Assembly (NCBI GenBank): GCA_029254375.1
Contig: JAQWXR010000012.1
Location: 1 to 32,061, forward strand
From: Schleiferiaceae bacterium
GTDB taxonomy: Bacteria; Bacteroidota; Bacteroidia; Flavobacteriales; Schleiferiaceae
DNA: 32,061 bases
Direction of reading: 5' to 3'
Of this stretch, positions 15,149 to 23,696 are shown one piece after another (position 1 is the stretch's first letter; the number at the start of each line of letters is the position of its first letter). Below the pieces are notes generated by a model. The model worked only from the letters and a program-made list of their open reading frames with translations, made no database searches and was not told where the DNA came from. The position numbers and the translations under genes are program-made.

Positions 15149-17569
15149 ATGCTACGTAAAATTGGCCTTCTTCTCCTTTTAGCATTTTCAATGTCTGGGT
15201 ATGCCCAGTCGCCGATGTATGCCGTGGTCACGGAATCAATGCTCTCTTCTTCGGATGGGTACCTCATTACGGACATGGCATTGGATACCAATGGCCTCCT
15301 CTGGGTTACGACAGAAAATGAGGGCATCCTTCGCTACGACGGAGAGCGCTTTGTCCGCATGGACGAGGCTCCAAGCAATCCAGACGATGAAATCTACTAT
15401 ACGGCCCTGTGTATGCTTCGGCCTAAATTTTGGCTGGCCGCTGGCGATGGCGTCTACCAATGGAAAGGGAAACAGTGGATGTCTACGAGCTATCCTGAAA
15501 CCCACTGTGTAGATCTTCTAAACACCGGAATGGGTCGGATTTACGCACTTAGCCCGGAGCATCTTTATTACCGGGGATTAGCCGAGGATACTTGGACCAA
15601 AGAGTCCGTACCCGGTCTATTTGGGGCATACCAGTTGACTCAAAAGGAAGGCCTTCTTCTGATTGCATCGGAAAGTGGCATGTGGATGCGAAACCCGAGT
15701 GGCTTGTGGACTCAACTATTAGATGAACCCGTGGCATCCGCCATACCTCTCGGCGACCAATGGATGGCGGTCACCGAGGAGGGCCTAAAAATATTGGGAG
15801 ACCAAGGATGGAAGACCATGGCTTCCCAAATCAAGGGATATCATAGCCATGTCAATACGGCTGACGGTCAAAATACCTGGCTCATTGGTGAATCTGGACT
15901 ATGGTACGTCCGGCACGATGGACAAACTGCCCAGCTATACACCCACGGGGGCCTGGAGTTGCAAACCTTGCGCATGGGTATACCCTCGGATGCCGGAGGG
16001 CTTTTTGTAGCGACGGAGAAGGGCTTGCTTCGGATGGATAGTCCCGAACGTTGGTTTGATTTACGCACTTTGCCTTTCCGGATTGGACCTATTGATCACA
16101 TCGCTCCATTTGGGAGTGATTCTTGCTGGTTGTCCAGCAGTTTAGGCATTTTTTCCATGGGTCCTCGAGGTATACGGAATCATGGCGAGCCGGGAATGGG
16201 TTTAGTTTCTGGAATCAGCCTTCAAAATGGCGCATGGTGTTTTGGAGAGTTTGGCTTGCGTCGCTTCCGTCAGGGCCAATGGCAAACTTTTGGCCCAAAA
16301 CAATGGATATCCGAACTAAGGTGGAAAGGAGATAGCCTCTACATTCATCTAGCTGAGGGCTGGGAAAAAGCCTACTGGACGCTGAAGAAAAACTTGAGTT
16401 TCACCCCTTGTTCAAAGGCCCCGCGAGGTGCGCAATCGCTTCTCGATGAACAGTGGGTACAGGATATATATGGACTGGCGATTGAATCCAAGAATCGCTC
16501 TATCGGGCAAGGTATGCTACCCGCCCTCTTGATCCGTTCCATAGAGCGTCGAACGAAAAAAGAGAATGACCCCGTCATCATCAAAGTGGGATTCCGCGGT
16601 TTGCCCGGTGCAGGCGCGGGTGTCCCCCTCGAATACCAAATCGATGAAGGGGAGTGGCTGTCCATGGCATCGAGTAGACGCCTCGTCCTTGAGCGCCTTC
16701 GCGCAGGAAGCTATCGTCTGAGATTTCGTGCCGCTATCCCAGCCGGGGAGCGATTGGGCCTTCCTCAGGTGACCATTGAAGTGCTTCCCGCTGCATGGAA
16801 ACGACCTGAATTCTGGATTCCTGCGCTCATTTTCCTACTCATTATTTTGGGAATAGCGGGTTTGATTACGTGGCGTCGTATCCGGGATCGAAGCGATTGG
16901 AATCGTGAAAAAGCGCAGTTGGAGCGCATGGCTTTGCGACTACAGATGAATCCACACTTTACATTCAATGCCTTGGAGTCCATTTCGGCGTACATTCTTG
17001 AAAAACAGCCGAAAGAAGCGGTGACCTACCTGCAAAAATTTTCCCGTTTAATGCGCTACACCCTGGAGAGCGCGGAGGATTCCGCCGTAACACTCGATCG
17101 GGAGAAACAAGCTTTGGAAAATTACATAGCCTTAGAGCAAATGCGCTTTGACAGAGGATTTCAGGTGGTTTTTCAAGTAGAAGAGGGCATGGAATGTGAA
17201 AGTTTGACCATTCCCCCGATGCTCATTCAGCCGTTGGTTGAGAATGCTATTCTCCACGGTTTGCGTCCGAAGATCAAAGCGGGCCAAATGGATGGTGTTT
17301 TGAAGATTTACTTTGGGCATGACCCAAGTTCAACAGCTCTGTTCATCCAGGTGGAGGATAATGGCATCGGGAGAGAGGCATCCAAGAAGCAAAAAAGTGG
17401 CGATGAAGGCGAAAAACGATCGGCAGCGACACGTATCTTGGAAAGTCGATTGGCAGCCCTCCAGTTAGAAACAGGAAAGCCATATTCCTTCATGGTGGAG
17501 GATTTGAATGAAGGAACGCGCGTGACGCTTGTGCTGCCGCTACACCAAGAATGGGCAGATAACGATTAA
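15149..17569 (+). CDS. Sensor histidine kinase with periplasmic propeller and Y_Y_Y domain (LytS/HisK_7TM-like catalytic part)
   Basis: An 806-residue membrane kinase. From the ATG at 15149 it has a signal peptide (KIGLLLLLAFSMSGYAQ). A periplasmic sensor follows, built of two-component-regulator propeller repeats (for example GLLWVTTENEGILRYDG, with several WMAVTEEGLK-like blades), then a Y_Y_Y-type beta domain around residues 470-550. One membrane helix lies at about 555-577, then the His_kinase domain with H603 in QMNPHFTFNALESI, and an ATPase domain with PLVENAILHG and EDNGIGR. This is the bacteroidete propeller-sensor plan, usually for carbohydrates or envelope signals; the ligand is unknown. 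The frame extends to 15059, but the signal peptide fixes the later ATG. Its LytTR partner begins 9 bases after the stop. Confidence 0.9.
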   Translation: MLRKIGLLLLLAFSMSGYAQSPMYAVVTESMLSSSDGYLITDMALDTNGLLWVTTENEGILRYDGERFVRMDEAPSNPDDEIYYTALCMLRPKFWLAAGDGVYQWKGKQWMSTSYPETHCVDLLNTGMGRIYALSPEHLYYRGLAEDTWTKESVPGLFGAYQLTQKEGLLLIASESGMWMRNPSGLWTQLLDEPVASAIPLGDQWMAVTEEGLKILGDQGWKTMASQIKGYHSHVNTADGQNTWLIGESGLWYVRHDGQTAQLYTHGGLELQTLRMGIPSDAGGLFVATEKGLLRMDSPERWFDLRTLPFRIGPIDHIAPFGSDSCWLSSSLGIFSMGPRGIRNHGEPGMGLVSGISLQNGAWCFGEFGLRRFRQGQWQTFGPKQWISELRWKGDSLYIHLAEGWEKAYWTLKKNLSFTPCSKAPRGAQSLLDEQWVQDIYGLAIESKNRSIGQGMLPALLIRSIERRTKKENDPVIIKVGFRGLPGAGAGVPLEYQIDEGEWLSMASSRRLVLERLRAGSYRLRFRAAIPAGERLGLPQVTIEVLPAAWKRPEFWIPALIFLLIILGIAGLITWRRIRDRSDWNREKAQLERMALRLQMNPHFTFNALESISAYILEKQPKEAVTYLQKFSRLMRYTLESAEDSAVTLDREKQALENYIALEQMRFDRGFQVVFQVEEGMECESLTIPPMLIQPLVENAILHGLRPKIKAGQMDGVLKIYFGHDPSSTALFIQVEDNGIGREASKKQKSGDEGEKRSAATRILESRLAALQLETGKPYSFMVEDLNEGTRVTLVLPLHQEWADND

Positions 17570-17578
17570 CTTGGGAGT

Positions 17579-18325
17579 ATGGCACTGACAGCACTCATAT
17601 TGGATGACGAAGCCCAAAGCCGAAAGGCATTGCAAGGAAAGCTGGCTCTTTTTTGCCCGGAAGTTCAGCCCGTTTTAGAGGCATCTTCGGTGGATGAAGC
17701 TTGGGCTATGCTCCTGGGACATAAGCCGCAAATTCTCTTTCTAGATATACACCTGTCCGGTGAACTGGGTTTTGAATTGCTCGAGCGAATATCGCTGGAC
17801 GAACCCGAGTGGAACGGTGCGGTGGTTTTTGTTACCGCCCACGATGCGTATGCCCTCCGGGCGATCAAGTTTTCTGCCTTGGATTACCTCCTTAAGCCGA
17901 TTGACCCAGAGGAGCTCGTCAAGGCGGTGCGCAAAGTAGCTCAAAGCGGCTACCATGCCCCAAGTTTGGGCGTCTTGGTTGATCACTTAAAGGACCGGGA
18001 CCGAAAGTTGGTGATTGCAACAAGTGAGGGCATGCATATTGTTCGTATTCAAGACATCATGCGCTGCGAGTCAACGAGTAATTATACCCAGTTTTTTCTG
18101 CGGGGAGGTAAAAAGCTTTTGGCGTCTCGCACACTCAAGGAATTCGAATTCTTGCTCACGCCGCACAATTTTGAACGTATCCACAAGTCCCATTTGGTCA
18201 ATATGGATTGCGTAAAGCGCTATGTCACCGCAGAGGGCGGATATGTGATACTCGAAGACGATAGCCATGTACCCGTGGCCAATCGAAAGAAAGAGGTCTT
18301 AGTTGCGCGTTTGAAGGCGCTGTAG
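17579..18325 (+). CDS. LytTR-family response regulator
   Basis: A 248-residue DNA-binding response regulator. The receiver domain has the acidic pair D9-D10, phosphoacceptor D56 (LFLDIHLSG), the T/S position in VFVTAHDAYA and K106 (YLLKPID). The C-terminal LytTR domain (about 145-248) shows the typical SEGMHIVRIQDIMRCES, SRTLKEFEFLL, FERIHKSHLVNMDCV and GGYVILEDDSHVPVANRKK. LytTR proteins bind direct repeats upstream of target promoters. It is 9 bases after the histidine kinase gene, so the pair is a cognate two-component system. The most obvious candidate targets are the divergent exported genes at 13178-15042, an inference from position. Confidence 0.94.
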   Translation: MALTALILDDEAQSRKALQGKLALFCPEVQPVLEASSVDEAWAMLLGHKPQILFLDIHLSGELGFELLERISLDEPEWNGAVVFVTAHDAYALRAIKFSALDYLLKPIDPEELVKAVRKVAQSGYHAPSLGVLVDHLKDRDRKLVIATSEGMHIVRIQDIMRCESTSNYTQFFLRGGKKLLASRTLKEFEFLLTPHNFERIHKSHLVNMDCVKRYVTAEGGYVILEDDSHVPVANRKKEVLVARLKAL

Positions 18326-18347
18326 ATAAAAAGCTACCTATTGGGTC

Positions 18348-18833
18348 TTAGCCCTCGCCTTCGACATTGCGTGCCATGTCTTCTACTTTGACTTTCATCT
18401 CGGCCTTAAAGGCTTCCAATTTGGCGTAGAGATTAGGATTTGAGCTACCAAGGATTTGAGCGGCTAGAATGCCTGCATTGGCTGCGCCATTGAGCGCCAC
18501 CGTGGCCACGGGTACACCTTTGGGCATCTGCAAAATGCTAAGTATGGAGTCCCAGCCATCGATTGAATTGCTGCTTTTAACCGGTACGCCAATGACGGGC
18601 AGTGAAGTGGCCGCAGCCACCATACCCGGAAGATGGGCTGCACCTCCAGCGCCAGCAATGATTACTTTGAGTCCGCGACCAGCAGCTTGATGGGCGTAGT
18701 CCAACATTTTTTCCGGAGTGCGATGCGCGGAAACGACCGTCATCTCAAACGCTATCCCAAAGGATTTTAATTGATCTGCCGCAGCCTGCATGACGGGCAA
18801 ATCGCTTTCGCTGCCCATGATAATTCCTACCAT
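18348..18833 (-). CDS. purE: N5-carboxyaminoimidazole ribonucleotide mutase
   Basis: Class I PurE moves the carboxyl group of N5-CAIR to C4, in de novo purine synthesis. The 161-residue protein has the family signature [34 protein letters not shown] (active-site His), [25 protein letters not shown] and [15 protein letters not shown], and the normal length. It lies downstream of purK with about 54 bases between. PurK makes its substrate, so the pair works in sequence. No obvious terminator separates it from the convergent LytTR gene. Confidence 0.96.
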   Translation of the reverse strand: MVGIIMGSESDLPVMQAAADQLKSFGIAFEMTVVSAHRTPEKMLDYAHQAAGRGLKVIIAGAGGAAHLPGMVAAATSLPVIGVPVKSSNSIDGWDSILSILQMPKGVPVATVALNGAANAGILAAQILGSSNPNLYAKLEAFKAEMKVKVEDMARNVEGEG

Positions 18834-18887
18834 GCTTCAAAGGTACATTTTTCCCTGAAGTGATGAAGCGGAGTGCGAAGGATTGCG

Positions 18888-20045
18888 CTATGCCCGAACC
18901 TGTAAAGCATCTCTGGCTGCTGCGGCTCGAGCGCGAGCCTCGTCAACACTGCGGCCCACGGAGGTAAGGTGACCCATCTTTCGAAAGGGCCGTGTTTGAG
19001 CTTTACCATAAATGTGAAAGGCTGTGCCGGGAGTGCGCATCGCATCGCTTAATCCGTCATATCGAACAGGCCCACTAAAGCCTTCGGCCCCGACTATGTT
19101 GGCCATCACGGCTGGATGCAGCAATTTACTATCGCCCATGGGCAAGCCGCACATGCAACGAAGGAGTTGCTCAAACTGAGAAGTGGAGCATGCTTCGATG
19201 GTGAGGTGTCCCGAATTGTGTGGACGAGGAGCGACTTCATTGACAAGCCATTGACCGGATTTTGTGTAAAATAGCTCCACGGCCAAAAGACCAAAGGCAT
19301 TAAATGCTTCGGAAACTCGGAGTGCTAGGGCTTCGGCTTCCGCAATCGCCTCGGGAGGCAATGCACTTGGGCAAACGACAAATTCTACTTGGTTGGCCGT
19401 GGGATGGAACTCCATTTCTACTGCGGGGAAGGACTGTGACTCGCCAATTTTATTCCGCGCGACCACTACCCCGATTTCACAACCAATATCCACGAGGGTT
19501 TCGGCAATGCACTCGCCTTCACTGAGCCCGGCAAGGTCGTCGGCAATCCGAATCACCGAGACGCCAAATCCATCATAGCCCCCTTGCCCTAATTTCCAAA
19601 CAAAAGGAAAGGCGAGACGTCCGAGGTCGATGGCCTGTGTGAGTTCTTTGAGCGTCGAAAATCGCTGAAAGTCAGAAGTTGGCAGTCCGTGGTCAGCATA
19701 AAATTGCTTTTGAGCCACTTTATTCTGAATGATTCGCAAGACGTGACTCTGTGGGAAGCAAGGAACACCTTTTGCTTCCAAGGCTTCAAGGGCATCGGCA
19801 TTCACACTTTCAATTTCAATAGCGACGGCCTGGGCTCCTTCGGCAAAGGCCATGACTGTGTCAAAGTCCATGAAAGAGCCTTGAACGAAGTGCTGAGCGC
19901 CCAGACGGCATGGCGCATCTGCTGAGGGGTCTAGCACGCGCACGGCAATATCCATTCGACGCGCTTCCGAAAGGATCATTTTACCCAATTGACCTCCGCC
20001 GAGGAGAGCTATTTGAAAATCGGGATTGGAAAAAATTGAGGCCAT
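18888..20045 (-). CDS. purK: 5-(carboxyamino)imidazole ribonucleotide synthase
   Basis: PurK uses ATP and bicarbonate to carboxylate AIR to N5-CAIR for PurE. The 385-residue ATP-grasp protein has the N-terminal LLGGGQLGKMI, the ATP-grasp core VWKLGQGGYDGFGV, and the acidic metal/ATP segment VELFYTKSGQWLVNEVAPRPHNSGH. The start ATG overlaps the SprT-like stop by one base (TGATG), so translation is coupled to the preceding gene. It is followed by purE. Confidence 0.95.
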   Translation of the reverse strand: MASIFSNPDFQIALLGGGQLGKMILSEARRMDIAVRVLDPSADAPCRLGAQHFVQGSFMDFDTVMAFAEGAQAVAIEIESVNADALEALEAKGVPCFPQSHVLRIIQNKVAQKQFYADHGLPTSDFQRFSTLKELTQAIDLGRLAFPFVWKLGQGGYDGFGVSVIRIADDLAGLSEGECIAETLVDIGCEIGVVVARNKIGESQSFPAVEMEFHPTANQVEFVVCPSALPPEAIAEAEALALRVSEAFNAFGLLAVELFYTKSGQWLVNEVAPRPHNSGHLTIEACSTSQFEQLLRCMCGLPMGDSKLLHPAVMANIVGAEGFSGPVRYDGLSDAMRTPGTAFHIYGKAQTRPFRKMGHLTSVGRSVDEARARAAAARDALQVRA

Positions 20046-20665
20046 CAGCGTGGAGAAATAGATTCGTCAGTAAGTAGGTTCACCTCCATAAGAGGATGCA
20101 CTGCAAAGGTACGGCCGGTTGAAATTTCTACACATTCTATGCGAGTACGGCGCTTGGATCCTTTGAGAAAAATGCGGCCATTTGCACTCTGGAATTGACT
20201 TCCAGGGGCCAAACTTTCAACGGTGGGGCTTTCATTTTCTTTGAGCCTATTCAAGGCCTTGAGCAGCTGAGGATCCGCCCCGCAGGACGCCTTGGGCTGA
20301 CGCATACTCCGTTGCAAAGCCAGTCGAACCGGCTCCGAAAAGATAGCTGGATAGAGAAAGGGCTGCATGAGATCGCGGTAGCGACGTTGCCATTCGGGAC
20401 CGTGGGGTAGGCGATAGCCGGGATCCCAGGCATGCACTTGGGCATGCGCTAGCTCGTGCAATAAGGTGATTAAAAAGGCCTCGGGGCTCAGGTCGCGGTT
20501 GACGGAAATCCGACTTAATTCTCCGGAACGCCATCGAAAATCGCCCCATTTGCTCTGGCGCTTCGGGGCTAATCGGATGCGTCCGCTGTAGGCGCCCACA
20601 ATTTTTTCTAATTGGGGATGCGCCTCGATAGGCACCATGGGGGCAACGACAGCCCAGTTACTCAT
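20045..20665 (-). CDS. SprT-like zinc metalloprotease domain protein
   Basis: A 206-residue protein with the zinc motif HELAHAQVHAW (H70, E71, H74) and a possible third ligand H88 in LPHGPEW, characteristic of SprT-like proteases. The N-terminal half (KWGDFRWRSGELSRISVNRDLSPEAF) also matches that family. SPRTN relatives degrade DNA-protein crosslinks; whether this bacterial member does so is unknown. The C-terminal half (after about 110) is a beta-rich extension that I do not recognise. It starts within the stop of a 47-residue lipoprotein gene (ATGA) and ends within the purK start, so all three are translationally linked. Confidence 0.88.
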   Translation of the reverse strand: MSNWAVVAPMVPIEAHPQLEKIVGAYSGRIRLAPKRQSKWGDFRWRSGELSRISVNRDLSPEAFLITLLHELAHAQVHAWDPGYRLPHGPEWQRRYRDLMQPFLYPAIFSEPVRLALQRSMRQPKASCGADPQLLKALNRLKENESPTVESLAPGSQFQSANGRIFLKGSKRRTRIECVEISTGRTFAVHPLMEVNLLTDESISPR

Positions 20666-20805
20666 GCCATGGGTGTTGTCGCCGTTGGGCTTTGCCCCAT
20701 ACTAAACTGGGGGCAATTGCATTTCTCCCGAGTGCCACAAGAACATGCCGCGGCCAGGATGAAGATAAATAGGCCCAAACGTACCCAAGATATTTTTGTC
20801 CTCAT
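20662..20805 (-). CDS. Small lipoprotein, 47 residues, upstream of the SprT-like gene
   Basis: An ATG at 20805-20803 opens a 47-codon frame ending at TGA (20664-20662). The product begins MRTKISWVRLGLFIFILAAAC, a Lys/Arg n-region, hydrophobic core and the lipobox LAAAC with the modified Cys at 21. This predicts a lipoprotein whose mature part is only about 27 residues, with three further Cys (CSCGTREKCNC) and a Pro/Thr-rich tail. Its stop overlaps the start of the SprT-like gene (ATGA), strong support for real translation. No function is known to me. A length below 60 codons makes it easy for gene callers to miss. Being co-translated with a cytosolic-type protease gene is odd. Confidence 0.7.
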   Translation of the reverse strand: MRTKISWVRLGLFIFILAAACSCGTREKCNCPQFSMGQSPTATTPMA

Positions 20806-20824
20806 ATAGGCCCCGAATTTAGCG

Positions 20825-20832
20825 TATTTTTG
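20825..20832 (+). promoter_or_regulatory. Possible -7 box upstream of the mlaE-like gene
   Basis: TATTTTTG matches TAnnTTTG but lies only 5 bases before the ATG at 20837, which would imply a leaderless message or the internal ATG at 20852. An identical octamer at 20791-20798 is spaced for a normal leader. Neither has a TTTG box at the proper distance, so this is weak. Confidence 0.22.
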
Positions 20833-20836
20833 GTGC

Positions 20837-21583
20837 ATGATTTACCGCTTCATGGAGGGTCTCGGCCAATACTTCCTGTTTTTGGGCGAAGTGTTCCACA
20901 AACCGGAACATTGGAGAGAGTATAGTAAGTCCTTCTTTAGGGAAATTGAATTGCTAGGATTCTCAAGCATTGGTTTGGTAGCCTTTATTTCAGTCTTCAT
21001 GGGGGCAGTACTTACGATCCAAACGGCGATCAATCTGGGCGACCCGTTTGTGCCCGATAGCTACATTGCCATTGCCGTTCGGGAAGGAATCATCTTGGAA
21101 TTTGCCCCGACGATTGTGAGTCTCATTTTGGCGGGTAAGGTAGGGTCAAACATTGCATCGACATTAGGGACCATGCGAGTCACAGAGCAAATGGATGCCC
21201 TACGTGTGATGGGGATTAATCCTGCTTCTTATTTGGTCCTCCCCAAATTGTTTGCCTGCTTACTCTTCAATCCCATTTTAATTGTTTTTTCCATGGCCCT
21301 GGGCCTCATCGGTGGATATTACGCCGGGGATTTCCTCGGATTGGTAAATACCGAGATCTACATCATGGGGTATTTTGATGATTTTGACCCATTTTTTGTG
21401 GTCTATAGTCTGATCAAGACCTTCGTTTTTGCCTTTATTATCGGCACAGTCAGTAGCTTTTTTGGATATAACGTTGAAGGTGGTGCCGTGGAAGTCGGGA
21501 AAGCATCCACCAAATCCGTCGTAACGATGTCCTTCAGCATCATCTTGTTCAACTACATTTTGACCAACCTCTTACTCCAATGA
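20837..21583 (+). CDS. mlaE: MlaE-family lipid ABC transporter permease
   Basis: The 248-residue inner-membrane protein belongs to the MlaE/DUF140 permease family that, with an MlaF-type ATPase and an MCE protein, moves phospholipids between inner and outer membranes. It has about five hydrophobic stretches. The family core is EFAPTIVSLILAGKVGSNIASTLGTMRVTEQMDALRVMGINP, and the C-terminal FNYILTNLLLQ is typical. The start region (GLGQYFLFLGEVFHKPEHW) matches the amphipathic interface helix of relatives. Its stop overlaps the ATPase start by 4 bases (ATGA). No MCE-domain (MlaD) gene follows in this window. Confidence 0.92.
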   Translation: MIYRFMEGLGQYFLFLGEVFHKPEHWREYSKSFFREIELLGFSSIGLVAFISVFMGAVLTIQTAINLGDPFVPDSYIAIAVREGIILEFAPTIVSLILAGKVGSNIASTLGTMRVTEQMDALRVMGINPASYLVLPKLFACLLFNPILIVFSMALGLIGGYYAGDFLGLVNTEIYIMGYFDDFDPFFVVYSLIKTFVFAFIIGTVSSFFGYNVEGGAVEVGKASTKSVVTMSFSIILFNYILTNLLLQ

Positions 21584-22344
21584 TTCGCATAGAAGGATTG
21601 CAAAAGTCGTTTGGCGAGCAGCATGTCCTGCGGGGGATTGATGTAGACTTTTATGAAGGCCAATGCAATTTAATTATTGGACTCAGTGGATCTGGTAAGA
21701 CCGTATTTCTGAAGTCAATTTTGGGTCTTCACTCCGTCGATGGCGGAAGTATTTCATTTGATGGCCGAATTCTCGGTGAAATGAGCAAAAAAGAGGTAAA
21801 ATCCTTGCGTCAAGAGATGGGCATGGTCTTCCAAGGTTCGGCCCTGTTCAATTCGTTGAGTATTGAAGAAAATGTGCGCTTGCCGCTGGACTTCTTCTCA
21901 AACATGACGCCTGAAGAAAAAGCAGAGCGCGTGCGCTTTTGCCTTCAGCGGGTGCGTATTGAAGAGGAGTCCTTTGGAAAAACCCCAGCGGAACTCTCAG
22001 GCGGAATGCAAAAACGGGTGGCGATTGCCCGGGCAATAGTACTTAACCCCAAGTATCTCTTTTGCGATGAACCAAACTCGGGACTTGATCCTGAAACCGC
22101 TATTGTCATTGATCAGCTCATTCATGAAATTACCCATGAGTTCGGCATGACTACCATCATCAACACCCACGATATGAACTCGGTCTTGGAAATTGGCGAT
22201 CACGTCATTTTGATGGAGCAAGGCAAAAAAGCCTGGGAAGGCCGCATGGACGAAGTGCTTTCCTCGGATGATTCATCGGTGGTAGACTATGTTTTCCGGA
22301 GCAACTTGTTTAAGAAGCTTCGAACAGCTCTACACAAGAGCTAA
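21580..22344 (+). CDS. mlaF: MlaF-type ABC transporter ATP-binding protein
   Basis: The 254-residue ATPase has Walker A GLSGSGKT (34-41), Q-loop MVFQGSALFNSLSIEENV, signature LSGGMQKRVAIARAI, Walker B FCDEPNSGLDPE and switch His in INTHDM, all in the expected order. The Q-loop and FNSLSVxENV wording resembles MlaF ATPases. It overlaps the mlaE-like permease by 4 bases and should form a complex with it at the inner membrane, energising lipid transport. It ends 20 bases before the convergent kmo. Confidence 0.92.
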   Translation: MIRIEGLQKSFGEQHVLRGIDVDFYEGQCNLIIGLSGSGKTVFLKSILGLHSVDGGSISFDGRILGEMSKKEVKSLRQEMGMVFQGSALFNSLSIEENVRLPLDFFSNMTPEEKAERVRFCLQRVRIEEESFGKTPAELSGGMQKRVAIARAIVLNPKYLFCDEPNSGLDPETAIVIDQLIHEITHEFGMTTIINTHDMNSVLEIGDHVILMEQGKKAWEGRMDEVLSSDDSSVVDYVFRSNLFKKLRTALHKS

Positions 22345-22364
22345 AAGACCGATTTCAAGGCGTT

Positions 22365-23696
22365 TTAGTCCAGCAGTTCGAGCATCTGCTCCATGACGTC
22401 CTCCCCGTCCCAATTCACTTGAATATCCGGTCTAGCCATAATCTTGGACATGATTTTATCGTGGCGTATTCCGGCAGCTAAGGCATCGGCATAGGGGATG
22501 TGGGAGAAGGTAACCTGGGAGTAAAGTGGTATCCATTTTCCAGGATGTAAGGCGCTAAAACGAGCCTCAATCTTTTTCTGAAGAAGAAATTCTGGCTGAG
22601 CCGTGAGGTCGCGCATTTCTACAAAGTTGCGCATGGCAAGTTCCGCAATCGCATCGGCATGAGGCTTGCGCTTTTCGGCAAAGTGGGGCAAAGCTTGATC
22701 AAGATCATCCCCAAAAGCTTCCAGGGATTCATCCAGCCAGCGGCAATCTTCGAAGCCAGAATTCATGCCTTGACCGTAGAAAGGAACAATGGCGTGAGAG
22801 GCATCGCCGAATAGCAAGGTCTTTCCGCCTACATTCCATGGCGAACAGCGAATAATCACTAAGCTCGAAACAGGATTGCTCTCCCACTGCGCTTCAAAGT
22901 CGGGCATCCAGTCTATCGCATCGCGAAATTGGGCGAGGAAGAAGGCTCGAGCCTCAGAAACAGTGCGCAAAGAGGCAAAACTCTCCTCTCCTTCCATTGG
23001 AAAGAAGAGGGTGCAGGTAAAGCTTCCATCTGGATTGGGTAAGGCAATGAGCATATGCTGGCCTCGTGGCCAAATGTGTAGGGCTTCGCGCTCGATCTGA
23101 TGGGTTCCATCCGCAGCGGGAGGAATATGCAATTCTTTGTAGCCGTGGTCAATATACTCTTGCTCATAATTGAAGCGATCGCGCCGCTGCATGAGCGACC
23201 GAACCTGGGAGAATGCCCCATCCGTGGCAAAAAGGGCTTCGCCGTCAGACTGTGAGGTACCCGTTTCAGATTCAAAGCTTGCTTGGCCCGTTTCGACGTC
23301 GGCCCCCACACATCGGTGCGCAAAGTGCACGCGAACTTCGGGTTGCTGCTCTGCGGCTTCGAGCAAAAGGCGATTCAATCCTCCCCGGGATACCGAATAG
23401 ATGGCCTGGTTTTCCTTGCCATAGGGCTGAAAGCTGAGGCTGCCATCTACCGCGTGCATTACGCGTCGGTACATCGGAATGGCCGATTGTTTTACCTCCT
23501 CGGCGATGCCTACTTTTTCTAGGGCGGCCCATCCGCGGTTGCTCAAGGCTAGGTTGATCGATCGACCTTCTGCCCGGCCGGTTTTTCGCGGGTCAGGTCG
23601 GCGTTCATAGACATCGACAGAATACCCGCGCTTAGCGAGGTAGAGTGACCAAAGTGAACCAACTAATCCAGCGCCTACGACGGTAACTTTTTTCAT
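22365..23696 (-). CDS. kmo: Kynurenine 3-monooxygenase
   Basis: An FAD- and NADPH-dependent hydroxylase (443 residues) converting kynurenine to 3-hydroxykynurenine. The N-terminal Rossmann motif VVGAGLVGSLWSLYLAKRGY with the acidic end YERRPD, the EGRSINLALSNRGW segment and the second FAD motif LLFGDASHAIVPFYGQGMNSGFEDC are diagnostic of KMO. The C-terminal region (RFSALHPGKWIPLYSQVTFS) also matches. Its ATG overlaps the kynU stop by 4 bases, so both enzymes of the oxidative kynurenine branch are linked. Tryptophan dioxygenase and 3-hydroxyanthranilate dioxygenase are not in this window. Confidence 0.95.
   Translation of the reverse strand: MKKVTVVGAGLVGSLWSLYLAKRGYSVDVYERRPDPRKTGRAEGRSINLALSNRGWAALEKVGIAEEVKQSAIPMYRRVMHAVDGSLSFQPYGKENQAIYSVSRGGLNRLLLEAAEQQPEVRVHFAHRCVGADVETGQASFESETGTSQSDGEALFATDGAFSQVRSLMQRRDRFNYEQEYIDHGYKELHIPPAADGTHQIEREALHIWPRGQHMLIALPNPDGSFTCTLFFPMEGEESFASLRTVSEARAFFLAQFRDAIDWMPDFEAQWESNPVSSLVIIRCSPWNVGGKTLLFGDASHAIVPFYGQGMNSGFEDCRWLDESLEAFGDDLDQALPHFAEKRKPHADAIAELAMRNFVEMRDLTAQPEFLLQKKIEARFSALHPGKWIPLYSQVTFSHIPYADALAAGIRHDKIMSKIMARPDIQVNWDGEDVMEQMLELLD

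Noticed and set aside
18310-18350. Possible terminator between the LytTR regulator and purE
   Set aside because: Short inverted repeats such as GTAG/CTAC occur, but without a T tract in the right place for either strand.
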